35,538 nucleotides of DNA from Cumulibacter manganitolerans (GTDB lineage Bacteria > Actinomycetota > Actinomycetes > Mycobacteriales > Antricoccaceae), in NCBI RefSeq assembly GCF_009602465.1, contig NZ_WBKP01000041.1, forward strand, positions 1-35,538. Reading direction: 5' to 3'. The translations under genes and the position numbers were made by a program. Below, piece after piece: positions 1-7,938 of this stretch (position 1 is the stretch's first letter; each line of letters opens with the position of its first letter). The notes under the pieces are model-generated. The model had not been told where the DNA came from. It did not search any database and worked only from the letters and a program-made list of their open reading frames with translations.

Positions 1-75
<75 letters not shown>

Positions 76-546
76 GGACAGCACCCGTTCGTCCGGCCGA
101 CGGCGGGACCCGGACAGCCGCCCGGCGTCGGCCACCCGCCGAACCCCGGACAGGCCGGCCCCGCCGCGCCCCCGACCGGCGTCCCGCCGCAGCCGGGCAG
201 CGCACGCACCGCGGGACCGGCCCCGTCGGCTCCGCCCACCGGGCCGTACGGCGCCGGCGCGCCCAGCCAGCAGACGGGCGCCCGCCCGGTCGTCGCCGGT
301 TCGCCACCCACGTCCTCGGATACCCTGGGTACGCCGCTGGTCGCGGCGCCGCCGGCCGGAGGTCCGCCCGAGCGGCCACGCCCGCGGACCACCCGCCGTC
401 CGTGGCCCTGGATCGTGCTCGCCCTGGCGATCCTGGCGATCATCATCACCACGGTGCTGGTGCTGAGCAGCCGCGATCCCGATCCACCCCAGTCCGCCGG
501 AACCACCGTCTCGGCCGTCGACGTCCAGCAGGAGGACCTCCGATGA
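76..546 (+). CDS. pknA: Serine/threonine kinase PknA, C-terminal fragment
   Basis: This is the last ~156 residues of an open frame cut by the contig end. The visible part is a Pro/Gly/Ala-rich linker (many PP and PG pairs), a basic stretch (RPRPRTTRRP), then one hydrophobic segment starting WPWIVLALAILAI (near 403-470) and a short extracellular tail. The kinase domain is missing from the window. The identity rests on this juxtamembrane-plus-single-TM layout and on pknB starting inside its stop codon (ATGA overlap at 543-546), the standard actinobacterial pknA-pknB arrangement. PknA phosphorylates cell-division and peptidoglycan-synthesis proteins at the inner face of the membrane. Another short-tailed Ser/Thr kinase cannot be excluded from the tail alone. 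Confidence 0.75.
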   Translation, partial: GQHPFVRPTAGPGQPPGVGHPPNPGQAGPAAPPTGVPPQPGSARTAGPAPSAPPTGPYGAGAPSQQTGARPVVAGSPPTSSDTLGTPLVAAPPAGGPPERPRPRTTRRPWPWIVLALAILAIIITTVLVLSSRDPDPPQSAGTTVSAVDVQQEDLR

Positions 547-2474
547 CCCGCATCCTCGGGAACCGTTACGAGGTGGGCCGGCTGCTCGGGTACGGCGGCA
601 TGGCGGAGGTCCTGCTGGCGCGCGACACCCGGCTCGACCGCGACGTGGCGATCAAGATCCTGCGCTCCGACCTGGCCCGCGACCACACCTTCCAGGCCCG
701 CTTCCGGCGCGAGGCGCAGTCCGCGGCCTCGCTGAACCACCCGGCGATCGTCTCGGTGTACGACACCGGCACCGACCCGACGACCGACCCACCTACGCCG
801 TACATCGTCATGGAGTTCGTCGAGGGCCAGACGCTGCGCGAGCTGCTCCGGACCGAGGGCACCCTCGAGGCGCCCCAGGCCATGCGGATCACCGCCGAGA
901 TCTGCGGCGCGCTCGACTTCTCGCACCGCAACGGCATCGTGCACCGCGACGTCAAGCCCGGCAACGTGATGATCACGCCGGCCGGCCGCGTGAAGGTGAT
1001 GGACTTCGGCATCGCCCGCGCCGTCTCGGACACGGCTGCCACCATGACCGCCACGGCCGCGGTCGTCGGCACCGCGCAGTACCTCTCGCCCGAGCAGGCA
1101 CGCGGCGAGAGCGTCGACGCCCGGTCGGACGTGTACGCCGCGGGCTGCGTGCTGTACGAGCTGCTCACCGGGACGCCGCCGTTCACCGGCGACTCGCCGG
1201 TCGCGGTGGCCTACCAGCACGTCCGCGAGGTGCCGAAGCTGCCGAGCTCGCTGAACCCGACCGTCCCGCGCGACCTCGACTCGATCGTGATGAAGGCGCT
1301 GTCGAAGAACCCGGCCAACCGCTACCAGAGCGCCGCCGCCATGCAGGACGATCTCGACCGGGCGATCATGGGCGAGAAGGTCCAGGCCGCGCCGGTGCTC
1401 ACAGAGGAAGAGGCCACGACGATCGTTCCCGCGCTGCCGGCGGCGGCCCTGCCGGACGTCGCGGCGTACGGCGAGGAGCAGGACGACCGCCGTCGCGGCG
1501 GCGGGATCTCCGGCCGCACGTGGGCGTGGCTGGCCGCGCTGCTGGCCGCCGTCGTCGTCGCGGCGTTCTTCGTCGTCCCGTCGATGTTCGGCAAGGACGC
1601 GCCCGCGCAGGTCACCGTGCCGTCGGTCGTCAACCAGAGCCTCGACGACGCGACCGCCACTCTCCAGAAGTCCGGGCTCAAGGTCGGCGAGGTCACCAAG
1701 GTGACCAGCTCGGTCGAGCAGACCGACAAGGTCGTCGGCCAGGACCCCTCGGCGCAGGCGAGCGCCGACAAGGGCTCGAAGGTGAACCTGTCGGTCGGGG
1801 CGGGACCGGCGCAGATCACCGTCCCGGACGTGACCGGCAAGCCGCAGGACGAGGCGAAGGCGCTGATCGAGGCGGCCGGGCTGAAGTTCAGTCCCGTCGA
1901 GCAGGACAACGCACAGTCGGCCGGGACGGCGATCAGCTCGAGCCCGAAGGCCGGCGAGTCCGCGCCGGAGATGAGCACGGTCACGGTGTTCATCAGCAGC
2001 GGGCAGGTCCAGGTGCCCTCGGTCATCGGGAAGACCAAGGACGACGCGCTGCAGGTGCTCCAGCAGGCCGGTTTCAGCAACGTCCAGGTCACCGAGCAGG
2101 ACAGCAACGAGCCGGCGGGGATGGTCGTCGGCCAGGACCCCAACAGCGGCAAGCAGTCGACCGAGAACGTCGTCACGCTCGCCGTCAGCAGCGGTCAGGT
2201 CGCGGTTCCGTCCGTGGTCGGCAAGACGAGGGCGGAGGCCGAGCAGCTCCTGAAGCAGGCCGGCTTCACGCCGCAGTCGACCGAGCAGGAGGCGGCCGGC
2301 AAGACGCCCGGCACCGTGATCAGCCAGAACCCGGCGAGCGGGAAGCAGCCGGCCGGCGCGACGATCCAGCTCGTGATCGCCAAGGCGCCCCCGGCCACGA
2401 CCACCTCGTCGCCCGCACCTCCGACCACGACCAGCCCGCCGCCCGCCTCGACGTCCACCCCGCCCGGCGGATAG
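543..2474 (+). CDS. pknB: PASTA-domain serine/threonine kinase PknB
   Basis: A 643-aa transmembrane Ser/Thr kinase that senses muropeptides or lipid II and controls growth and division. The kinase domain covers residues ~9-275: Gly-rich loop GYGGMAEV (16-23), catalytic Lys38 in VAIKIL, HRD 134-136 with KPGN, DFG 154-156, and an activation loop with Thr169/Thr171 ahead of GTAQYLSPEQ. A Thr/Glu-rich juxtamembrane segment leads to one membrane helix (~327-347). Four PASTA repeats follow (from ~356 to ~617), each opening with a VPSV/VPDV-type motif, and then a Thr/Pro/Ser-rich tail. The ATG at 543 was chosen because it starts the domain directly and overlaps the pknA stop by 4 nt, implying translational coupling; the frame is open further upstream but lies in pknA. 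Length and four PASTA units match the family. Confidence 0.97.
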   Translation: MTRILGNRYEVGRLLGYGGMAEVLLARDTRLDRDVAIKILRSDLARDHTFQARFRREAQSAASLNHPAIVSVYDTGTDPTTDPPTPYIVMEFVEGQTLRELLRTEGTLEAPQAMRITAEICGALDFSHRNGIVHRDVKPGNVMITPAGRVKVMDFGIARAVSDTAATMTATAAVVGTAQYLSPEQARGESVDARSDVYAAGCVLYELLTGTPPFTGDSPVAVAYQHVREVPKLPSSLNPTVPRDLDSIVMKALSKNPANRYQSAAAMQDDLDRAIMGEKVQAAPVLTEEEATTIVPALPAAALPDVAAYGEEQDDRRRGGGISGRTWAWLAALLAAVVVAAFFVVPSMFGKDAPAQVTVPSVVNQSLDDATATLQKSGLKVGEVTKVTSSVEQTDKVVGQDPSAQASADKGSKVNLSVGAGPAQITVPDVTGKPQDEAKALIEAAGLKFSPVEQDNAQSAGTAISSSPKAGESAPEMSTVTVFISSGQVQVPSVIGKTKDDALQVLQQAGFSNVQVTEQDSNEPAGMVVGQDPNSGKQSTENVVTLAVSSGQVAVPSVVGKTRAEAEQLLKQAGFTPQSTEQEAAGKTPGTVISQNPASGKQPAGATIQLVIAKAPPATTTSSPAPPTTTSPPPASTSTPPGG

Positions 2475-2479
2475 CCGCC

Positions 2480-2528
2480 CGATCTCGTTACCGGGAACCC
2501 GCAAAGCGGGTTGGTGGTAACGAGATCG
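2480..2528. terminator. Bidirectional terminator between pknB and trpG/pabA
   Basis: A perfect 13-bp inverted repeat (2480-2492 and 2516-2528) encloses a second perfect 7-bp hairpin (2496-2502 and 2506-2512, loop AAA). It sits exactly between the two convergent stop codons (2474 and 2532). There is no long T run on either side, which is common in GC-rich actinobacteria. Confidence 0.85.
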
Positions 2529-2531
2529 GCG

Positions 2532-3212
2532 CTAGACCAGCGAGAAGTGGGCCTCGGCGCGGACACTGTCCAGCATCGCGTCGAGATCGCCGCACCGCTC
2601 GAGCGCCGCGGCGCAGCCGATGGAGTCGAGCCAGTTGGCGACGATCCGGTAGCCCTGCTGGGTGAGCACCGACTCGGGGTGGAACTGCACCCCGTCGATC
2701 GGCAGCTCGCGGTGCCGCAGCGCCATGATCAGACCGGAGTCGGTGTGCCCGGTGGCCTCGAGCTCGGCCGGGAAGGTGGCTGCATCGACCACCAGCGAGT
2801 GGTAGCGCGTCGCCGTGAACGGCCGCGGCATCCCGCGCAGGACGCCGGCGTCGTAGTGGTTCACCAGCGAGGTCTTGCCGTGCAGCAGCTCGGGCGCGTG
2901 GACGACGTCCCCGCCGAACACCTCACCGATGCACTGGTGACCCAGGCACACGCCGAACAGCGGGATCCGCTCCTCGGCGGCGAGCCGGACGACCGCGTTC
3001 GAGACGCCGGCCTCGCCGGGCGTACCGGGGCCGGGGCTCACCAGGATGCCGTCGGGCCGGTGCTCGTCGACGAGCGCCCGGGCGCCCGCGGCGTCCGGCG
3101 ACACGGCGTCGTTGCGGACCACCACCGGGTCGGCGCCGAGCTGCGCGACGTACTGCACGAGGTTGAAGACGAAGCTGTCGTAGTTGTCGACGACCAGCAC
3201 CTTCGTGCTCAT
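2532..3212 (-). CDS. Glutamine amidotransferase, anthranilate/aminodeoxychorismate synthase component II
   Basis: A 226-aa class I glutamine amidotransferase that releases ammonia from glutamine for a chorismate-using partner (TrpE or PabB), feeding tryptophan or folate synthesis. The N-terminus is typical (VLVVDNYDSFVFNLVQY). The oxyanion motif SPGPGTP (59-65), the nucleophile elbow GVCLGHQ with Cys89, and the catalytic His178/Glu180 in FHPES are all present. The synthase partner is not in the window, so TrpG and PabA cannot be separated. The position next to pknB, facing it, is conserved in many actinobacteria (annotated there as trpG or pabA). The ATG has a GAGGGAG-like ribosome site upstream. 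Confidence 0.93.
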   Translation of the reverse strand: MSTKVLVVDNYDSFVFNLVQYVAQLGADPVVVRNDAVSPDAAGARALVDEHRPDGILVSPGPGTPGEAGVSNAVVRLAAEERIPLFGVCLGHQCIGEVFGGDVVHAPELLHGKTSLVNHYDAGVLRGMPRPFTATRYHSLVVDAATFPAELEATGHTDSGLIMALRHRELPIDGVQFHPESVLTQQGYRIVANWLDSIGCAAALERCGDLDAMLDSVRAEAHFSLV

Positions 3213-3402
3213 GTGGACTCCCTCGTGCGCCGGCGCCGCGGTGGCGCGACCCCTTCACGATAGCCGCGGGGCCGGCGAGCGCGGCGGCTGCCACCGGCGT
3301 ACCCGGCGCCACCTCGGAAAACGACGCGCCGCAGACGCGCTGTCCACCGGAACGGCCGATCCGGGCCGGAAGCGCGACGTTTCCGGGCGGCCGGCGCCGG
3401 GG

Positions 3403-3558
3403 CTACCTGACCGTGACGTCGTTGTACGGCAGGTGCGGCTCGATCCACGGGAAGACGACGAAGAACAGCAGCGCGACGACCGCCAGGACCAGCAGCGCCG
3501 CCTGCGCGACCTTGGCCGCCGTGCCGCCGGGCAGCCGTCGCCAGATCCACGCGTACAT
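3403..3558 (-). CDS. Small single-pass membrane protein next to sortase
   Basis: A 51-aa protein starting MYAWIWRRLPGG, followed by one membrane helix (about residues 18-38: AALLVLAVVALLFFVVFPW) and a short tail EPHLPYNDVTVR. The ATG (3558-3556) overlaps the last base of the sortase TGA stop (TGATG) and an SD (GGAGGG) lies just upstream, so it is translated with the sortase. I recognise this as the small protein commonly found beside class E sortase in the pknB-trpG region of actinobacteria; I know of no established function. The hydrophobic helix and start-stop overlap make it a real gene in spite of its size. Confidence 0.88.
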   Translation of the reverse strand: MYAWIWRRLPGGTAAKVAQAALLVLAVVALLFFVVFPWIEPHLPYNDVTVR

Positions 3559-4346
3559 CAGCCCTCCTTCAGCGCCGGGACGTCGGCGGCCGACGGGTAC
3601 TGGGCCTTGGTCAACGGCTCGCCGTCGAGGTGCGCGTGGATGATCATCCGCTGCGCGGCCGAGAACTTCGGGTGGCAGGTGGTGAGGGTCAGCAGCCGGA
3701 GCACGGGGGCGGCGGCGGAGTCGCCGGGCACCGGCGCGATCGCCTGGTAGTCCGAGGGCGTGGTGACCGTTCGGCCCGTGATCGCCCCGTACGCCGGATC
3801 GCGGAAGTCGCCGCTGGCCTTGTCCCCGATCACCCGGTAGACGTACCAGCTGGTCTGCGTCTCCACCACGATCGCATCGCCGGGGACCAGCTTGTCGACG
3901 TTGAGGAACGGCGAGCCCTTGCCGACCCGGTGCCCGGCCACCGCGAAGTTGCCCACCTCGCCCGGCCCGGCCGTGTCGACGTAGTGGCCCGGTCCCTTCT
4001 CGAGTGCGGAGGCCGTGGTGCCCTGTACCACCACCTGCGCGTAGTCCGGCCCGAACGCCGGGATACGCAGCACGGCGAGCGCGTCACCGATCGGGACGTC
4101 GGAGTAGGTGGTGTCCTGCGTGGGGGTGCCGACGGTGGGGTCCTGCGACGACCACCGGTCGTGCAGCTGCTGGCTGAGCTGGTCCTGCGTGCGGGCGGTG
4201 AAGATGTCGGTGATGAACGCCTGATAGACGATGAACAGCAGCACCACCACGCCGAGGGTGATCAGCGTCTGGCCGATGCCGCGCATCGCCGTGCGGCATG
4301 CCGTGTCGTTCGGGGGCCGCGTCGCGTCGTCGTCGTGCCCGCGCAT
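3558..4346 (-). CDS. Class E sortase
   Basis: A 262-aa membrane-anchored cysteine transpeptidase that joins secreted proteins to the cell wall or acts as a housekeeping sortase; actinobacterial class E enzymes typically use LAxTG-type signals. One N-terminal membrane helix lies at ~25-46 (cytoplasmic N-terminus), then the sortase beta-barrel: catalytic His139 in VAGHRVGKGSPF, Cys224 in LTLTTCHP and Arg233 in AAQRMIIHAHL. The start at 4346 is preceded by GAGGGAG about 11 nt upstream; the frame is open upstream to 4493 but that part is proline/arginine-rich and runs into lanM. A second possible start lies 20 codons downstream. Its own upstream region (4347-4483) holds a hairpin and a 30-bp element resembling one in front of lanA. 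Confidence 0.93.
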   Translation of the reverse strand: MRGHDDDATRPPNDTACRTAMRGIGQTLITLGVVVLLFIVYQAFITDIFTARTQDQLSQQLHDRWSSQDPTVGTPTQDTTYSDVPIGDALAVLRIPAFGPDYAQVVVQGTTASALEKGPGHYVDTAGPGEVGNFAVAGHRVGKGSPFLNVDKLVPGDAIVVETQTSWYVYRVIGDKASGDFRDPAYGAITGRTVTTPSDYQAIAPVPGDSAAAPVLRLLTLTTCHPKFSAAQRMIIHAHLDGEPLTKAQYPSAADVPALKEG

Positions 4347-4385
4347 CCGCTGCAGCGCTCCCTCGAGGATCGGTTTGGCGATAGC

Positions 4386-4411
4386 CCCGCCTCGCGCGCC
4401 GGCGCGGCGGG
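4386..4411 (-). terminator. Strong GC hairpin between lanM and sortase
   Basis: Arms CCCGCC (4386-4391) and GGCGGG (4406-4411) enclose GCGC/GCGC (4394-4397 and 4402-4405) with a 2-nt bulge. It lies downstream of the lanM stop and upstream of the sortase start, so it may end lanM transcription or sit in the sortase leader. No T run follows. Confidence 0.45.
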
Positions 4412-4433
4412 ATTGCGCCAGCCAACCACATCC

Positions 4434-4463
4434 GAGGAAAACTCGCTGTGAGCGGCCCGAACG
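4434..4463 (-). repeat. 30-bp element upstream of sortase, similar to 7939-7969
   Basis: On the plus strand, a GAGGAAAA tract leads into GTGAGCGGCCCGAACG. The element at 7939-7969 matches at about 24 of 31 aligned positions (one gap), in the same orientation. The two copies lie ~88 nt (sortase) and ~76 nt (lanA) upstream of a start codon, and on each side of lanA-lanM. It could be a shared promoter or operator, or a duplication made when lanA-lanM was inserted. Confidence 0.4.
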
Positions 4464-4483
4464 TTCCTCGTTCCCCCGCAGGG

Positions 4484-7400
4484 TCAGCGCCACATCAGCG
4501 CCGATGGAACCACTTCGGGAGCGGCCGTCCGCAGCAGGGCGTAACCGATACCCGAGAGTCCCATGAAGAAGCCCGGCATGTGCACCCGCTGGGGCAGCGA
4601 CGAGTGCAAGGCGAACGAGCCCGTGGCCGACGCCCGCTGGACTACGGCCACGGCGCGGCGCGTCGCCTCATCGACCAGGCTGCGTTCCCCCAGGTACTGC
4701 CCCGCGGTCAGCAACAGCTCGGCTCGCCCGAGATTCCCACAGCACAGGTGGTCGGGTCCGTCGAGGTCGAGCCGCATCGTCGTCCGGACCGCCGCCACGA
4801 GGTCCTCGTTGGAAAGCTCCGCCCCGAGAGCCTTCAGGGTGCCAAGCCGGGCGAGCCCGATGCCCGGGGCACCGTGGCACCAGTTCGCCTTGTAGGACGG
4901 CTGGATGTCCTCGCGAAGATCTCTCCAGTTGGCGGCCTCGAGATCGAAGAGCGTGCTCTCGTAACGGACCGCACCGAGTGCCAAGGAACGGTAGACCGGC
5001 TGCTCGGTAACCTCGAAGAGCCGGGCCAGAGCGTAAGCGATGCCGGCGGCCCCGTGCGAGAAGCCGGTGAGCATCCGGCCACCCAGCGTCGCCCAGGCAA
5101 CACCTTCCGACGGCCCACGGCGGGCGGTCTCGACCAGTCGCCGGCCGCACAGCTCGGCGCGCGAGAGCACGGACGGGTCACCTGTTTCCGCGTACAGGGA
5201 GAGCAGCGCGAGCAGCTCTCCGGCGATACCGGCGAACACGTCGAGCGGGGCGGTCGAGACGCGCTCCGCGTTCAGGAGACCGGCCGCTCGCGTCGCATCC
5301 TCGAGGAGGTCGCGGCAGCCCAGCAGCGTCGCGCTCCTGGTGAATGCGTAGATCACCGAGCCCAGGCCAGTCGCGCCGCCCGTACCCACCGCGTTCGCGA
5401 AGTCAACCGCCGACCGGGCGAGTGCGTCGCGGACAGGTTGCAGCGCAGCCAGCGCCGTGTCCCGGAAGCGGTCATCACCGGTGACCGCGCCGAACGTGGA
5501 AAGGAACAGCGCGGGCCCGCAACCGCCGCTGTGCAGGTCGTAGGCCACGGGCTGCAGCTGGTAGCGCTCCAGTCTCGGCAAGTACTGTGGCGCGATCCAG
5601 GTGGCGGTGGCCGGCACACCCGGACCGCGGACCGCATGCCGGGAGATCTCTTCGGCCACGGCCAACGCCGCGTCGACCAGGGCCTCCGGGGCTGAATCGG
5701 CCTGCTGCGCGAAAGGCGCGGCGGCGACCGCGGACGGTCCGGGCGTCTCGTGCCGCGCCGCATCGGCATGCAGCGACCCGGCGATGAAGGCCAGTTGCCG
5801 GTGAAGGTCGCTCTCGTCGAGTCCCGCCAAGCGGGCGGTCACGAGATCGGCTGACGGTTCCCGAAGGCACCCCTCGACAGTCGTCCCGTCTTCGAGGGTC
5901 AACGTCGTCGCCGCCGCCGACGCGGCGAAGTAGGGGATGTCGAGGTTCTCCATCGCCTCGCGCTCGGCCATCGGTCCCTCGGGCGCGACCAGATCCCCCC
6001 GGTGCTCGAGCAGGAAGCGATAGCAGTGCTCGAACCCTTCGAGAAGGTCGTGGGTGTGGTTCTCGAGCCGCGCTGTCCGCCCGTCGGGCAGCCTTGGCAC
6101 GCTGTTGGGCAGCTGGAGCTGCACCGCCCCTGTCCGGATTGCCATCGCGTCGGTGTTGACGTTCTCCCAGCGGGGGGCGCGCTCGATGAGCTCGTCGGCC
6201 TCCGGCGTGTGGAGCGCGCTGATGTCGCGGGCGAGGTTGGTCTCCGACCCGTCGTCGACCTGCCAGTTGGGCAGGAGACCCGTCCCGAGCACGCCGCTAG
6301 AGAGCGCTTCGAGAGCGATCTCGTGGACGTTCCCGGCGGTCGTCGCCATCTGCACCCGGTGCTGCAGCAGGCACTCGGCGTCCACGAGCACCGGTTGTTC
6401 ACCGCTGGCCACGATGTTCTCGCGGTGGCAGTCCGCCCCGGCGAGTGCATACACCAGGCACGCCAGCATCCCGGCTCGCCTGTAGTAGCGCGAGAGCGCC
6501 GCCGCGTCTGCGCACGGATCGCGCGAGACGTGCTCGACCCAGCCGTACCCATCGCGCACCATGGTCGTCACCGTGCGAAGGTCCGGGCTGAGGCCTCGCT
6601 CGCTCAGCCACCGAATCACAGCGAAGAACGACGCCTCCGTCCCGATGTCCTTCGGCTTGTAGACCACGGCGCGGCCACACTCGAAGTGCAGTACCGACAC
6701 CATCCGGCCGCCGCGATGCGGGTCGGACAATCCGGTCTCCGCATGCGCCACCCGACCGAGAGGTGTGCCGGTCCCGAACACTGCGTGGAGATCCTCGAGA
6801 TCGTTGTGCAGGCGCGTCACCAGCTCCGCGGTCGCGTCCACCCAGAGCTCCACGAGCCTTGCCATCAGCCGGGCGAGAACGGGGTAGTGACCGAGGATTT
6901 GCAGCAGGCCACCGTCGCGGACAGAGGCGACGAAGTCGTCATATATCGCCGTTCCGGGAGCCCGCTCATCGGCGGCGACCAGCCGCTGCCAAGGGCTGGT
7001 GCGGGCCGCGCGGAACCCGCTGAACTCGGAGTAGAAAACTCGCCCTGCGACTCCCGACAGGCGAAGCAGCAGCAGGCGCTCGAGGTCCGCGACGGCCGGG
7101 GGCGCCCACGACACGGAGAGGCGTGCGCCGGTGCGCTCCTCAAGCCTCCGGCGCGCGACGGCGAGAAAAGGCGTGAGGAGCTCTTCGAACGCCGCCGGCG
7201 TCTCACGCTCGCGGCTAACCTCGCCGTCCGGGTAACCCGCGGTGAGCACGGCGCGGAGGGTGTCCGCCCAGGACGGCAGTGGCAGGTCTGCGGGCCGCAA
7301 GACGGTGAGGACGGTGCGAGCGTCGTCCGCGCTCAGGCCGTCCGCCGCCAACCGGCTCTCGAACGCCGCCGTGCTGCCGCGACCGACGGCTGCCTTCCAG

Positions 7401-7594
7401 GCGTCGAGACGCTCGTCCGCCGCTTCGGGTTCGGTGCCGTCGGTCGCGCGAAGCCACGTCGCGCGATCAGACAGCGAGCTGGCCGCCGCGACGAGCGAGG
7501 CAAGCGCTGCCTCGATGACGGAAGCCTTCAGCAGCCGCAGCCGTTCTGGATCGAGCTGAACGTCTGCGACGTCGATGCGCCACAGGTGCAGCAT
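4484..7594 (-). CDS. lanM: Class II lanthipeptide synthetase LanM
   Basis: A 1036-aa bifunctional enzyme that dehydrates Ser/Thr of a precursor peptide and adds Cys thiols to form (methyl)lanthionine rings in the cytoplasm. The N-terminal dehydratase (DUF4135, kinase-like) spans roughly residues 150-650: VVYKPKD (Lys313/315), AGADCHRENIV (Asp388, His390, Asn393) and VLVDAECLL (Asp405, Glu407). The C-terminal LanC-like cyclase (~700-1036) has NWCHGAPGIG (Cys906) and HLCCGNLG (Cys951, Cys952) as zinc ligands; the usual Cys-His pair is Cys-Cys, as in the promiscuous ProcM-type enzymes. The ATG at 7594 lies inside lanA (67-nt overlap); the next in-frame ATG, GTG or TTG is about 80 codons on (a TTG), so this start, or a nearby CTG, must be used. 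No frameshift or missing motif is seen. Confidence 0.95.
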   Translation of the reverse strand: MLHLWRIDVADVQLDPERLRLLKASVIEAALASLVAAASSLSDRATWLRATDGTEPEAADERLDAWKAAVGRGSTAAFESRLAADGLSADDARTVLTVLRPADLPLPSWADTLRAVLTAGYPDGEVSRERETPAAFEELLTPFLAVARRRLEERTGARLSVSWAPPAVADLERLLLLRLSGVAGRVFYSEFSGFRAARTSPWQRLVAADERAPGTAIYDDFVASVRDGGLLQILGHYPVLARLMARLVELWVDATAELVTRLHNDLEDLHAVFGTGTPLGRVAHAETGLSDPHRGGRMVSVLHFECGRAVVYKPKDIGTEASFFAVIRWLSERGLSPDLRTVTTMVRDGYGWVEHVSRDPCADAAALSRYYRRAGMLACLVYALAGADCHRENIVASGEQPVLVDAECLLQHRVQMATTAGNVHEIALEALSSGVLGTGLLPNWQVDDGSETNLARDISALHTPEADELIERAPRWENVNTDAMAIRTGAVQLQLPNSVPRLPDGRTARLENHTHDLLEGFEHCYRFLLEHRGDLVAPEGPMAEREAMENLDIPYFAASAAATTLTLEDGTTVEGCLREPSADLVTARLAGLDESDLHRQLAFIAGSLHADAARHETPGPSAVAAAPFAQQADSAPEALVDAALAVAEEISRHAVRGPGVPATATWIAPQYLPRLERYQLQPVAYDLHSGGCGPALFLSTFGAVTGDDRFRDTALAALQPVRDALARSAVDFANAVGTGGATGLGSVIYAFTRSATLLGCRDLLEDATRAAGLLNAERVSTAPLDVFAGIAGELLALLSLYAETGDPSVLSRAELCGRRLVETARRGPSEGVAWATLGGRMLTGFSHGAAGIAYALARLFEVTEQPVYRSLALGAVRYESTLFDLEAANWRDLREDIQPSYKANWCHGAPGIGLARLGTLKALGAELSNEDLVAAVRTTMRLDLDGPDHLCCGNLGRAELLLTAGQYLGERSLVDEATRRAVAVVQRASATGSFALHSSLPQRVHMPGFFMGLSGIGYALLRTAAPEVVPSALMWR

Positions 7595-7863
7595 CCGGTC
7601 CGGTCCGCACGCATCATCGACGTCACGATGTCATCGAGGACCTCGTCCGGGATGCGGCGAGAGGGAATCCGTCCCGGCACCACGAGGTGGATGACGTCGT
7701 CCGTCTCCTCGTGCACCTCGACGCGAACCCCATCCGGCACGCCGATGCCGTACTCCCGTTTCAGGGTCTCAACCGGGTTCGACAACAGCTCCGCGCGGAA
7801 CCCGTCGTCCCGTAGCACCCGGGAGTTGATCTCCGCCTGGCCGCCGCTTTCCTCGTGCTTCAT
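7528..7863 (-). CDS. lanA: Lanthipeptide precursor with nitrile-hydratase-like leader
   Basis: A 111-aa precursor. Residues ~8-90 form an NHLP leader: FRAELLSNPVETLKREYGI, VPDGVRVEVHEETDDVIHLV, then IPDEVLDDIV, the typical pattern derived from the nitrile hydratase alpha subunit. After MMRADRTG comes a core of 21 residues beginning CCTCGASTSQ and ending IQNGCGC, with 5 Cys and 7 Ser/Thr. No clear double-glycine cleavage site is present. The ATG at 7863 has GGGAGG 4 nt upstream; an alternative in-frame ATG at 7899 would add 12 residues. LanM starts within the last codons, so the two are coupled and LanM is the obvious modifying enzyme. A LAP or thiopeptide fate is unlikely because no YcaO or LanB-like gene is nearby. 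Confidence 0.9.
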   Translation of the reverse strand: MKHEESGGQAEINSRVLRDDGFRAELLSNPVETLKREYGIGVPDGVRVEVHEETDDVIHLVVPGRIPSRRIPDEVLDDIVTSMMRADRTGCCTCGASTSQTFSSIQNGCGC

Positions 7864-7938
7864 GGTGCCTCCCGTGCGGACTCGATTCGTACCGGTCATC
7901 GTGCTCCGATATCGACTCCGTGTCCAGAGGTCTTAGGC

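Noticed and set aside
7528-7863. LAP or thiopeptide precursor instead of a lanthipeptide
   Set aside because: The Cys/Ser/Thr core and NHLP leader would allow it, but there is no YcaO, dehydrogenase or LanB-type gene, while LanM is directly coupled.
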